From assembly GCA_018884025.1 (NCBI GenBank), contig JAHLFB010000215.1:1-40258 (forward strand): a stretch of DNA of 40,258 bases. The letters run 5' to 3'. The stretch comes from Candidatus Phocaeicola faecipullorum. GTDB lineage: Bacteria; Bacteroidota; Bacteroidia; Bacteroidales; Bacteroidaceae. A program made the position numbers and the translations under genes. The notes under the pieces were generated by a model. It saw only the letters and a list, made by a program, of their open reading frames with translations. It was not told where the DNA came from and did not search any database. Positions within the stretch are counted from its first letter, which is position 1; every line of letters begins with the position of its first letter. Below, piece by piece: positions 26,878 to 34,843 of the stretch.

Positions 26878-27966
26878 ATGTTTGATTACTATAATCTAGA
26901 ACCGCTCCTGATGTGGATACACAGCGCAATGTGTAGCCTGATGCCTGAATGGCTTGCCCTCACGATAGAGGGAATAGCCGTGGGTGTGTTTATCATGGTG
27001 ATGTATGCAGTGCTGGCCATCATACTTATATATATGGAGCGTAAAGTGTGTGCGGCATTCCAGTGCCGTATCGGACCTGACCGTGTGGGAGGTCGTGGAG
27101 GTCTGCTGCAAGTGCCGGCCGACGTTATCAAAATTCTTACCAAGGAAATCATCAGTCTGAAGAATTCCGACAAATTCCTGTATGGACTGGCACCATTCCT
27201 TGTCATCATGGCGTCAATCCTGACATTCTCATGTCTGCCATGGAACAATGGAGGCGAAATCCTGCATATGAATATCGGTATATTCTTCGTGCTAGCGGCA
27301 TCGTCTATCGGTGTGCTGGGTATTCTTCTAGCAGGATGGAGCAGTAACAGTAAATATACGCTGATAGGTGCCGTGAGAAGCGGAGCAATGATTATCAGCT
27401 ACGAGCTTTCCATAGGTATAAGCGTGCTGACTATGGTTATACTGTGCGGCACAATGGACATACAAGAGATAGTAGCCTATCAGGAAAACGGATGGAACCT
27501 GTTCAAAGGACACATTCCGGCAATAATGGCCTTCGTTATCTATCTGATAGCAGGAAACGCGGAAGCCAACCGCGCGCCGTTCGACCTTGCGGAGGCTGAA
27601 CAGGAGTTGACAGCCGGATATCACACCGAATATTCTGGTATGCACTTCGGTTTCTTCTATCTAGCGGAATATCTGAACCTGTTTATCACTGCGGGAATAG
27701 CTGTTACACTGTTCCTTGGTGGATGGATGCCGCTGCATATCGCCGGTCTGGACGGATTTAACATGGTGATGGACTATATTCCAGGTGTTATCTGGTTCGT
27801 GGGCAAGACATTCCTCGTGGTATTCCTGCTCATGTGGATAAGATGGACTTTTCCACGTCTGAGAATAGACCAGGTGCTGATACTGGAATGGAAATATCTG
27901 ATGCCTCTGTCTCTGCTGGTACTTATGATAATGACAGTGTTCAAGGTGTTCGGACTAGTATTTTAA
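26878..27966 (+). CDS. nuoH: NADH-quinone oxidoreductase subunit H
   Basis: NuoH is the membrane subunit that joins the peripheral and membrane arms and forms the quinone channel. It has 362 residues and about eight to nine helices. Conserved features are IYMERKVCAAFQCRIGPDRVG (key residues ER..R.GP), the polar GNAEANRAPFDLAEAEQELTAGYHTEYSG block that is a hallmark of NuoH/ND1 (key residues E, R, PFD, E), and the RWTFPRLRIDQ segment near the C-terminus. Confidence 0.96.
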   Translation: MFDYYNLEPLLMWIHSAMCSLMPEWLALTIEGIAVGVFIMVMYAVLAIILIYMERKVCAAFQCRIGPDRVGGRGGLLQVPADVIKILTKEIISLKNSDKFLYGLAPFLVIMASILTFSCLPWNNGGEILHMNIGIFFVLAASSIGVLGILLAGWSSNSKYTLIGAVRSGAMIISYELSIGISVLTMVILCGTMDIQEIVAYQENGWNLFKGHIPAIMAFVIYLIAGNAEANRAPFDLAEAEQELTAGYHTEYSGMHFGFFYLAEYLNLFITAGIAVTLFLGGWMPLHIAGLDGFNMVMDYIPGVIWFVGKTFLVVFLLMWIRWTFPRLRIDQVLILEWKYLMPLSLLVLMIMTVFKVFGLVF

Positions 27967-28079
27967 TATGAGTTACAAGGCTTCAGTTACAAGTTGTTAG
28001 AAGGTCATCCATCTGTACGGCAACCTCGTCAACTTGTCAACTCGTCAACTAAGAACTAAGAACTAAAAACTAAAAAAAT
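27967..28079. repeat. Intergenic repeat, nuoH-nuoI gap (family 1, with tandem 8-mers)
   Basis: It starts with GTTACAAG and AGTTGTTAGAAG units. Then come three CTCGTCAA/CTTGTCAA 8-mers (about 28026-28049), two CTAAGAA and two CTAAAAA 7-mers. These change step by step toward the family-1 right arm. It contains no ORF. Confidence 0.7.
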
Positions 28080-28550
28080 ATGTCCACTTTTAAAGAATAT
28101 ATAAACGGATATGCCTTTGGAGTAAAAAGCCTGCTTGTGGGCATGAAGACATCCATGAAGGTATTCATGCAGAAAAAAGTGACGGAACGTTATCCGGAAA
28201 ACAGGCATACCACACTGCACATACCGGAACGCCACCGCGCGATGCTGGTAATGCCGAAAGACGAAAACGGGAACAACAAGTGTATAGCCTGCGGATTGTG
28301 CCAGATGGCATGCCCTAACGGAACAATACATATCACAAGCGAAACACGCGAGACGGAAGACGGAAAGAAAAAGAAATTCCTGGTGAAATATGAGTACGAC
28401 CTCGGTTCGTGCATGTTCTGCCAACTGTGTGTAAACGCTTGTCCGCACGACGCCATACGTTTCAGCAATCACTTTGAGAACGCTGTGTTTGAAAGGGAAA
28501 AGCTGGTGATGACGCTTAATGAACCAACGGTCAGCGAAGCTAATAATTAA
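28080..28550 (+). CDS. nuoI: NADH-quinone oxidoreductase subunit I
   Basis: NuoI is the 2[4Fe-4S] ferredoxin-like subunit carrying clusters N6a and N6b. The 156-residue protein has two CxxCxxCxxxCP motifs: CIACGLCQMACPNG (about 66-79) and CMFCQLCVNACPHD (about 111-124). An N-terminal amphipathic segment contacts the membrane. With nuoE, nuoF and nuoG missing, this subunit and NuoB are the only iron-sulfur proteins of the locus, and it is the likely entry point for electrons. Confidence 0.96.
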   Translation: MSTFKEYINGYAFGVKSLLVGMKTSMKVFMQKKVTERYPENRHTTLHIPERHRAMLVMPKDENGNNKCIACGLCQMACPNGTIHITSETRETEDGKKKKFLVKYEYDLGSCMFCQLCVNACPHDAIRFSNHFENAVFEREKLVMTLNEPTVSEANN

Positions 28551-28643
28551 TAATGAAAAATTAAAAATGTAGTAAATGAATAATTAATAATGATGGCATC
28601 AACTCATTTTTAATTATTAATTTTTAAATCTTAATTAACAAAC
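28551..28643. repeat. Intergenic A/T-rich repeat, nuoI-nuoJ gap (family 2)
   Basis: AATTAATAATG and AAAAATTAAAAATG units on the left face CATTTTTAATTATTAATTTTT on the right as imperfect inverted arms. The units match the cysD-cysN gap (9269-9366), not the other nuo gaps. Confidence 0.65.
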
Positions 28644-29156
28644 ATGTTTTCACTTTTTGAAATAGCATTTTACGTGGTAGCCCTTTGCATCATTGTATTC
28701 TCCGTATTGGCGGTTACCACAAGCAGTATATTGCGTTCGGCTACATATCTGCTGTTCGTGCTTCTGAGTACCGGAGGTATATATGCCATACTCGGATATA
28801 CATTTCTGAGTGCCGTACAGTTGATGGTATATGCCGGAGGTATCATAGTGCTGTATGTGTTCTCCATCCTGCTGACGCGCTCGTCCGGAACAATGAAATA
28901 TAAGATACGCCGCGGCAAGATGATAAGCGTGCTACTCACTACACTGGTGGGGATGGCACTGGTAATGTTCATCATAGCCTCAAACGGTTTCGCGCTCAAC
29001 ATGATTCCACAGGGAGTTGAACTTCCGGTAAAGGAAATCGGTAATGCACTGATAGGCACAGACAAGTATCAGTTTGTTCTTCCTTTCGAGGTTCTGAGCG
29101 TACTGTTGCTGGCATGTATGATAGGTGCGATAATGATAGCAAGGAAAAGAAATTAA
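28644..29156 (+). CDS. nuoJ: NADH-quinone oxidoreductase subunit J
   Basis: This 170-residue membrane subunit (ND6-like) has five hydrophobic segments. The conserved block YAGGIIVLYVFSILL carries the pi-bulge helix residues GG..VLY. It contributes to the proton path between the quinone site and the antiporter subunits. It lies 13 bases before nuoK. Confidence 0.93.
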   Translation: MFSLFEIAFYVVALCIIVFSVLAVTTSSILRSATYLLFVLLSTGGIYAILGYTFLSAVQLMVYAGGIIVLYVFSILLTRSSGTMKYKIRRGKMISVLLTTLVGMALVMFIIASNGFALNMIPQGVELPVKEIGNALIGTDKYQFVLPFEVLSVLLLACMIGAIMIARKRN

Positions 29157-29169
29157 AAAATCAGGAATT

Positions 29170-29487
29170 ATGGAAATAGAAGTACATGTTATACATTATC
29201 TTGTGATAAGCACGGTAATGATGTTTTGCGGAATATACGGTTTCTTTACCCGCAAGAACCTGCTGGCATTGTTAATCTCGGCCGAACTGATGCTTAATGC
29301 AACAAATATCAATTTCGCCGTATTCAACAGATATCTCTTTCCTGAACACCTTGAAGGACATTTCTTCAGTCTGTTCGGCATAGCGATTGCTGCAGCTGAA
29401 ACGGCAGTGGCCATAGCAATAATCATCAATGTTTACAGGAATATAAACAAAATCCTTACCGATGATATATCGGAAATGAAAGGATAA
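29170..29487 (+). CDS. nuoK: NADH-quinone oxidoreductase subunit K
   Basis: This 105-residue protein has three transmembrane helices (ND4L-like). It has the two buried Glu residues typical of the family, in LLISAELMLNATNINF and in AAAETAVAIAIIINVYR. It is closely spaced after nuoJ. Confidence 0.95.
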   Translation: MEIEVHVIHYLVISTVMMFCGIYGFFTRKNLLALLISAELMLNATNINFAVFNRYLFPEHLEGHFFSLFGIAIAAAETAVAIAIIINVYRNINKILTDDISEMKG

Positions 29488-29585
29488 TAATAAGGGAAAT
29501 CAGTTGTTAGATATTAGTCTTTAGTTGTTAGAACTAAAAACCATCAACTAAGAACTAAGGACTAAAAACTAAAAACTAAATAAAC
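29488..29585. repeat. Intergenic repeat, nuoK-nuoL gap (family 1)
   Basis: AGTTGTTAGATATTAGTCTTTAG-type left units (from about 29502) face CATCAACTAAGAACTAAGGA and CTAAAAACTAAAAACTAAA right units. It is an imperfect inverted repeat with the same building blocks as 26776-26877. No ORF is present. Confidence 0.75.
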
Positions 29586-31475
29586 ATGGAATATACAATA
29601 CTAATATTAGCCCTGCCGATGCTGAGTTTTCTGATTTTGGCGCTGGCAGGAATGAAAATGCCTCATAAAGTGGCCGGAGCGATAGGAACCTTGTCGCTGG
29701 CAGCTGTCACTGTACTGAGCTATATCACTGCCGCCGGCTTTTTCACGGCTCAGCGTACAGCTGAGGGACTGCTGCCTGTGGCTACGCCATGGAACTTCCG
29801 ATGGCTACCTTTCACTGAGTCACTCCATATCGACATGGGTATCATGCTCGATCCTATTTCGGTAATGATGCTGGTGGTTATATCTACCGTATCTCTCATG
29901 GTACACATATACTCATTCGGATATATGAAAGGCGAACGCGGTTTCCAGCGTTACTATGCCTTCCTGTCGCTGTTCACCTTCTCAATGCTGGGACTAGTAG
30001 TTGCAACAAACATATTCCAGATGTATGTATTCTGGGAGCTGGTGGGTGTGTCATCATATTTGCTTATCGGTTTCTATTACACCAAGCCAGAAGCCATCGC
30101 GGCATCCAAAAAGGCTTTCATTGTCACACGTTTTGCCGACCTTGGATTCCTTATCGGTATCCTTATTTACGGTTACTACATGCAGACATTCATGTTTACT
30201 CCTTCTGAGGAACAGCTCATGAAAGCCGGAGTGGTGTTACCATGGGCTCTTGGACTGATGTTCGTTGGCGGTGCAGGAAAGAGTGCAATGTTCCCGCTGC
30301 ATATATGGCTGCCGGATGCTATGGAAGGTCCTACCCCTGTATCAGCGCTGATACATGCGGCGACCATGGTTGTAGCCGGTGTATATCTTGTGGCAAGGAT
30401 GTTCCCATTGTTTATAGGCTTTGCGCCTGAGACACTACACTGGGTGGCATACATCGGAATGTTCACAGCCTTCTATGCGGCTACCGTAGCATGCGTACAG
30501 AGTGATATCAAACGTGTGCTGGCATTCTCGACTATTTCGCAGATAGGTTTCATGATGGTAGCTTTGGGCGTATGTACCAGCCTTGATCCTCACGAGGGCG
30601 GACTGGGATACATGGCTTCAATGTTCCATCTGTTCACTCATGCCATGTTCAAGGCTCTGCTGTTCCTTGGCGCCGGATGTGTGATACATGCAGTCCACAG
30701 CAACGAAATGTCATTCATGGGCGGACTGAGAAAATATATGCCTTTTACTCATATCACATTCCTTATAGCATGTCTTGCCATTGCGGGTATTCCTCCTTTC
30801 TCAGGTTTTTTCTCAAAGGATGAAATACTTACGGCATGCTTCCGCTTCAGCCCTGTAGCCGGAGTCATAATGACTGTTATTGCCGGAATGACTGCTTTCT
30901 ATATGTTCCGTCTTTACTATTGCATCTTCTGGGGAAAGACAAACGACAATTATGCTCACCATACACCTCACGAGAGTCCTGCGGTAATGACCTTGCCGCT
31001 TGTTATACTGGCAGCGATAACGGTAGTTGCCGGATGGGCCATACCTTTCGGACATCTGGTATCTAGCAACGGGGAAGCATACGACATTCATCTTGACACT
31101 ACAGTTGCAACTACAAGTATCGTTATAGCCGTAATAGCCATACTGATAGCTACATGGATGTACGCAGGAAAGACACAACCTGTGGCAGACATGCTTCAGA
31201 AGAAATTCAGCGGCCTTCACCATGCGGCCTACCGCCGTTTCTACATGGACGAAGTATGGATGTTCGTTACGAAGAAGATTATCTTCCGCTGTATCTCTAC
31301 ACCTCTTGCCTGGTTCGACCGTCACGTAATAGACCAGTTCATGAACTTCATGGCGTGGGGCACAAATGCAGCCGGCGAGACCGCACAGCCTATACAGAAC
31401 GGAAAGATACAGACTTACACAATGTGGTTCCTGGGCGGTATAATCGTCCTGACAGCGGCTCTTATATTACTGTAA
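29586..31475 (+). CDS. nuoL: NADH-quinone oxidoreductase subunit L
   Basis: NuoL is the distal antiporter-like proton-pumping subunit (629 residues). Conserved features are the FQMYVFWELVGVSSYLLIGFY block with the key Glu, the GKSAMFPLHIWLPDAMEGPTPVSALIHAATMV segment (key residues K, PLH..LPDAM.GPTPVSA), and Lys/His helices that follow. A C-terminal lateral helix region is present, as the length implies. Confidence 0.96.
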   Translation: MEYTILILALPMLSFLILALAGMKMPHKVAGAIGTLSLAAVTVLSYITAAGFFTAQRTAEGLLPVATPWNFRWLPFTESLHIDMGIMLDPISVMMLVVISTVSLMVHIYSFGYMKGERGFQRYYAFLSLFTFSMLGLVVATNIFQMYVFWELVGVSSYLLIGFYYTKPEAIAASKKAFIVTRFADLGFLIGILIYGYYMQTFMFTPSEEQLMKAGVVLPWALGLMFVGGAGKSAMFPLHIWLPDAMEGPTPVSALIHAATMVVAGVYLVARMFPLFIGFAPETLHWVAYIGMFTAFYAATVACVQSDIKRVLAFSTISQIGFMMVALGVCTSLDPHEGGLGYMASMFHLFTHAMFKALLFLGAGCVIHAVHSNEMSFMGGLRKYMPFTHITFLIACLAIAGIPPFSGFFSKDEILTACFRFSPVAGVIMTVIAGMTAFYMFRLYYCIFWGKTNDNYAHHTPHESPAVMTLPLVILAAITVVAGWAIPFGHLVSSNGEAYDIHLDTTVATTSIVIAVIAILIATWMYAGKTQPVADMLQKKFSGLHHAAYRRFYMDEVWMFVTKKIIFRCISTPLAWFDRHVIDQFMNFMAWGTNAAGETAQPIQNGKIQTYTMWFLGGIIVLTAALILL

Positions 31476-31579
31476 AATCTGGAGATTAGTTGCTAGTTAT
31501 TAGTTATTGGTTGTTTAGAACTGATAACTAAAACCAACAACTAAAAACTAATTACTAAAAACTTTAAAACTCAAAAAAA
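31476..31579. repeat. Intergenic repeat, nuoL-nuoM gap (family 1)
   Basis: TTAGTTGCTAGTTATTAGTT (31485 onward) and GGTTGTTTAG face GATAACTAAAACCAACAACT and CTAAAAACTAATTACTAAAA units. The arms are imperfect inverted copies. No ORF is present. Confidence 0.75.
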
Positions 31580-33061
31580 ATGAATATATTAAGTTTCTTT
31601 GTAATAGTCCCTTTGATAATGCTGCTGGGCCTTTGGCTGGCTAAGGGCATAAATCAGGTAAGAGCGGTAATGGCTACCGGTTCTACCATCCTCCTGGGAC
31701 TGTCCGTATGGCTTACCATAGCATATATCGGATTGAGAAACGGTGGTGCTACTGAAGAAATGCTCTTTACAGCCAGCACACCATGGTACGAACCGCTGAA
31801 CATATGCTACTCAGTGGGAGTTGACGGAATATCTGTAGTGATGCTTCTGCTAAGTTCTATAATTGTATTTACCGGAACATTCGCCTCATGGCGTCTGCAA
31901 CCTATGACAAAAGAATACTTCCTTTGGTTCACGCTTCTGAGTACCGGAGTATTCGGTTTCTTTATCTCTACAGACCTCTTTACAATGTTCATGTTCTACG
32001 AGGTGGCGCTTATCCCTATGTATCTGCTTATCGGAGTATGGGGAAGCGGAAAGAAAGAATACGCAGCCATGAAACTTACCCTCATGCTTATGGGTGGTTC
32101 GGCATTTCTGCTTATAGGTATCCTCGGAATATACTATGGAGCAGGAGCTGAAACAATGAATATCCTGGAGATAGTAAACCACAAGATACCTACAGAATAC
32201 CAACGTCTGTTCTTCCCTCTTGTATTCGTAGGCTTCGGAGTTCTTGGAGCATTGTTCCCATTCCATACATGGAGCCCTGACGGTCATGCTTCCGCACCTA
32301 CAGCCGTGTCAATGCTTCACGCCGGAGTGTTGATGAAACTTGGAGGTTACGGATGCTTCCGCATTGCCATGTACCTTATGCCTACAGGCGCCGCCATCTG
32401 GGGAGATTTCTTCCTCGTGCTGACTACAATTTCCGTAGTTTACGGAGCATTTAGCGCCGTTGTACAGACAGACCTGAAATATATCAACGCATATTCTTCA
32501 GTGAGTCACTGCGGCCTGGTACTCTTCGCGCTGCTTATGATGACAAGAGTCAGTGCCACAGGTGCCATACTGCAAATGCTTAGTCATGGACTTATGACAG
32601 CCCTGTTCTTCGCGTTGATAGGTATGATATACGGCAGAACACATACACGCGATATCCGCCAGTTGAGAGGACTTATGAAGATTATGCCTTTCCTCGCCGT
32701 TGGATACGTAATAGCCGGTCTTGCCAACCTTGGACTTCCTGGTCTGAGCGGTTTCATCGCAGAAATGACTGTATTCGTAGGCTCGTTCCAGAATCCGGAT
32801 GATTTCCACCGTGTATGCACAGTAATAGCCACAATGAGTATCGTTATAACCGCAGTATATATCTTGAGAGTTGTAGGACGAATACTGTACGGAACATGCG
32901 AAAATCCGGAACATCTGAAACTTACGGATGCCACATGGGACGAACGTTTCACCGTTATCTGTCTCATCGCCGCCGTAGCAGGACTGGGATTAGCTCCGTT
33001 CTGGGTAAGCGATGTGATAAGCTACAGCGTGGAACCTATTATTTCGGCAATAGTAAAGTAA
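31580..33061 (+). CDS. nuoM: NADH-quinone oxidoreductase subunit M
   Basis: NuoM is a 493-residue antiporter-like proton-pumping subunit. It has FMFYEVALIPMYLLIGVWG with the conserved Glu, FPFHTWSPDGHASAPTAVSM (key residues H.W.PD.H..APT), the Lys-containing HAGVLMKLGGYG helix and GLSGFIAEM. SPDGH where many relatives have LPDAH is a mild variant. Confidence 0.95.
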   Translation: MNILSFFVIVPLIMLLGLWLAKGINQVRAVMATGSTILLGLSVWLTIAYIGLRNGGATEEMLFTASTPWYEPLNICYSVGVDGISVVMLLLSSIIVFTGTFASWRLQPMTKEYFLWFTLLSTGVFGFFISTDLFTMFMFYEVALIPMYLLIGVWGSGKKEYAAMKLTLMLMGGSAFLLIGILGIYYGAGAETMNILEIVNHKIPTEYQRLFFPLVFVGFGVLGALFPFHTWSPDGHASAPTAVSMLHAGVLMKLGGYGCFRIAMYLMPTGAAIWGDFFLVLTTISVVYGAFSAVVQTDLKYINAYSSVSHCGLVLFALLMMTRVSATGAILQMLSHGLMTALFFALIGMIYGRTHTRDIRQLRGLMKIMPFLAVGYVIAGLANLGLPGLSGFIAEMTVFVGSFQNPDDFHRVCTVIATMSIVITAVYILRVVGRILYGTCENPEHLKLTDATWDERFTVICLIAAVAGLGLAPFWVSDVISYSVEPIISAIVK

Positions 33062-33175
33062 GTTTATAAGTTTGTTAGTTTATAAGTTGGTTAATGCTGA
33101 CATAGGCACACCTAAAAACTAACATACACAAAACTTAAAAACTAAAAAACTTAAGAACTAAAAAACTCAAAAAAC
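33062..33175. repeat. Intergenic repeat, nuoM-nuoN gap (family 1)
   Basis: GTTTATAAGTTTGTTAGTTT and ATAAGTTGGTTAATG units face CTAAAAACTAACATACAC and AACTTAAAAACTAAAAAACT units. It is more degenerate than the other copies but has the same plan. No ORF is present. Confidence 0.7.
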
Positions 33176-34672
33176 ATGTTTCAATTTATACCAATGCAGG
33201 CAGAAATCAGCATGGCTCTGATGATTGTGATAATCCTCATAGCCGATCTGGTGATGAAAGCCCCGCACAACAAGACTTTGCAGACTATAGCCTGCACACT
33301 CATGGTGATACAGCTCATCATGAATATAGAGCTGTCCGCCGGCGAATTTTTCGGCGGGATGTACCATTGCACTCCAGTGGCCTCAGTAGTGAAAACAATA
33401 CTTACAGCAGGCACCTTGCTGGTATTCCTTCAGGCCGGCGAATGGATATCGGCTCCGGACACACGCCACAAAGCGGGCGAATTCTACGTTATCACCCTCA
33501 GCACACTGTTGGGAATGTATTTCATGGTAAGCGCCGGAAGTTTCATAATGTTCTACGTAGGCCTTGAACTGGCAAGTATCCCTATGGCATGCCTGATAGC
33601 TTTCGACAAGTGGAAACACCACAGCGCAGAAGCCGGAGCAAAGTTCATACTGAACTCTATGTTCTCGTCAGGACTTATGCTGTACGGCCTTTCACTTATA
33701 TACGGCACATGCGGCACGACATATTTTGCCGACATGACCGCATCCATTACCGGCACTCCGCTGCAGATACTAGCTATGGTATTCTTCTTTGCCGGACTAG
33801 GTTTCAAGCTTAGCCTCGTTCCGTTCCACATGTGGACACCAGACACATACCAGGGTGCTCCTACAGCCGTAGCAGGTTATCTATCTGTCATATCAAAAGG
33901 AGCAGCAGCCTTTGCGCTCATGAGTATCCTCACAAAGGTTTTCGCGCCTATGGCAGACCGCTGGGCTCTGATGCTTAGCATCGTAATAGTATTGACCATT
34001 ACCGTAGCCAACATATTCGCCATCCTGCAGGACAACATGAAACGCTTCATGGCATACAGCAGTATATCACAGGCCGGATATATAATGCTTGCCGTAATGG
34101 CCGGCAACACACAGGGCACAACATCGCTCATATATTACATAACAGTATATATCGTGGCAAACCTTGCCGTGTTCGGAGTAATAGGAGCAGTGGAGAGACA
34201 TGCCCTCCGCACCACCGTTGACGCAGACATGGCAGAAGGCGAACTCCCTGAAAACACACTGTCACGCTCGGAAGAGACAGCCGCGTCTGAACGTGCCGTA
34301 AGCCGCAGCGCATATGCCGGACTCTACCGCACCAATCCACGACTGACATTCGTGATGACACTGGCCATGTTCTCCCTTGCCGGAATACCACCTTTCGCAG
34401 GATTTTTCAGCAAGTTCTTCGTATTCGCTTCCGCGTTCAACACAGGCCACTGGCTCGTGGTATTCCTGGCACTGGTAAACACCGTGATATCACTTTACTA
34501 TTATCTTCTGGTGGTAAAAGCCATGTATATCACTCCGAACGACAATCCCCTGCCGTATTTCCGCAGCTCATGGCTCACACGCATATCGCTGGCCGTATGC
34601 CTAGCGGGTATAATCCTGCTTGGAATAATCAGCAGTGTATATGGAGGAATAGAAACCGTGGCAGGTATGTAA
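33176..34672 (+). CDS. nuoN: NADH-quinone oxidoreductase subunit N
   Basis: NuoN is a 498-residue antiporter-like subunit. Conserved parts are [15 protein letters not shown] with the key Glu (131), [20 protein letters not shown] (211-230) and the [15 protein letters not shown] helix. Between TM helices, residues about 341-378 form a hydrophilic Ala/Glu/Ser/Arg-rich stretch where I expect a much shorter loop in relatives. It is the last gene of the nuo operon and is followed by a strong terminator. Confidence 0.95.
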   Translation: MFQFIPMQAEISMALMIVIILIADLVMKAPHNKTLQTIACTLMVIQLIMNIELSAGEFFGGMYHCTPVASVVKTILTAGTLLVFLQAGEWISAPDTRHKAGEFYVITLSTLLGMYFMVSAGSFIMFYVGLELASIPMACLIAFDKWKHHSAEAGAKFILNSMFSSGLMLYGLSLIYGTCGTTYFADMTASITGTPLQILAMVFFFAGLGFKLSLVPFHMWTPDTYQGAPTAVAGYLSVISKGAAAFALMSILTKVFAPMADRWALMLSIVIVLTITVANIFAILQDNMKRFMAYSSISQAGYIMLAVMAGNTQGTTSLIYYITVYIVANLAVFGVIGAVERHALRTTVDADMAEGELPENTLSRSEETAASERAVSRSAYAGLYRTNPRLTFVMTLAMFSLAGIPPFAGFFSKFFVFASAFNTGHWLVVFLALVNTVISLYYYLLVVKAMYITPNDNPLPYFRSSWLTRISLAVCLAGIILLGIISSVYGGIETVAGM

Positions 34673-34695
34673 ATATCTGCTTTATATAAGAAGAG

Positions 34696-34731
34696 ACGCC
34701 GACAGGAACAATCATCCTGTCGGCGTTTTTT
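34696..34731 (+). terminator. Rho-independent terminator of the nuo operon
   Basis: ACGCCGACAGGA (34696-34707) and TCCTGTCGGCGT (34715-34726) form a perfect 12-base stem with a 7-base loop, followed by six T. Confidence 0.92.
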
Positions 34732-34739
34732 GTGACAGC

Positions 34740-34800
34740 GTAACAAATATGTAAACGATACGTAAAAGCATTATAAAAGAAAGGAAACACCCAAGTAACA
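34740..34800 (+). promoter_or_regulatory. Six 11-bp-phased GTAA-like direct repeats (possible PhoB-type array)
   Basis: GTAACA (34740), GTAAAC (34751), GTAAAA (34762), ATAAAA (34773), GAAACA (34784) and GTAACA (34795) begin exactly 11 bases apart. The phased repeats end nine bases before the -7 element at 34810 and so occupy the activator position. Direct repeats with 11-bp period are the geometry of OmpR/PhoB-family sites such as Pho boxes. The regulator is inferred. Confidence 0.5.
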
Positions 34801-34809
34801 CGACCGCCG

Positions 34810-34817
34810 TAATTTTG
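34810..34817 (+). promoter_or_regulatory. -7 element of the TonB receptor gene
   Basis: TAATTTTG (34810-34817) matches TAnnTTTG. No -33 TTTG is seen, which fits an activator-dependent promoter. The ATG lies 26 bases downstream. Confidence 0.55.
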
Positions 34818-34843
34818 CCCTCGAAAACAAAAGGGTAGAAAGA

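Noticed and set aside
26776..33175. nuo gap repeats considered as a CRISPR array or insertion sequences
   Set aside because: Units are short and degenerate, not evenly spaced, lie between genes and have no cas or transposase gene.
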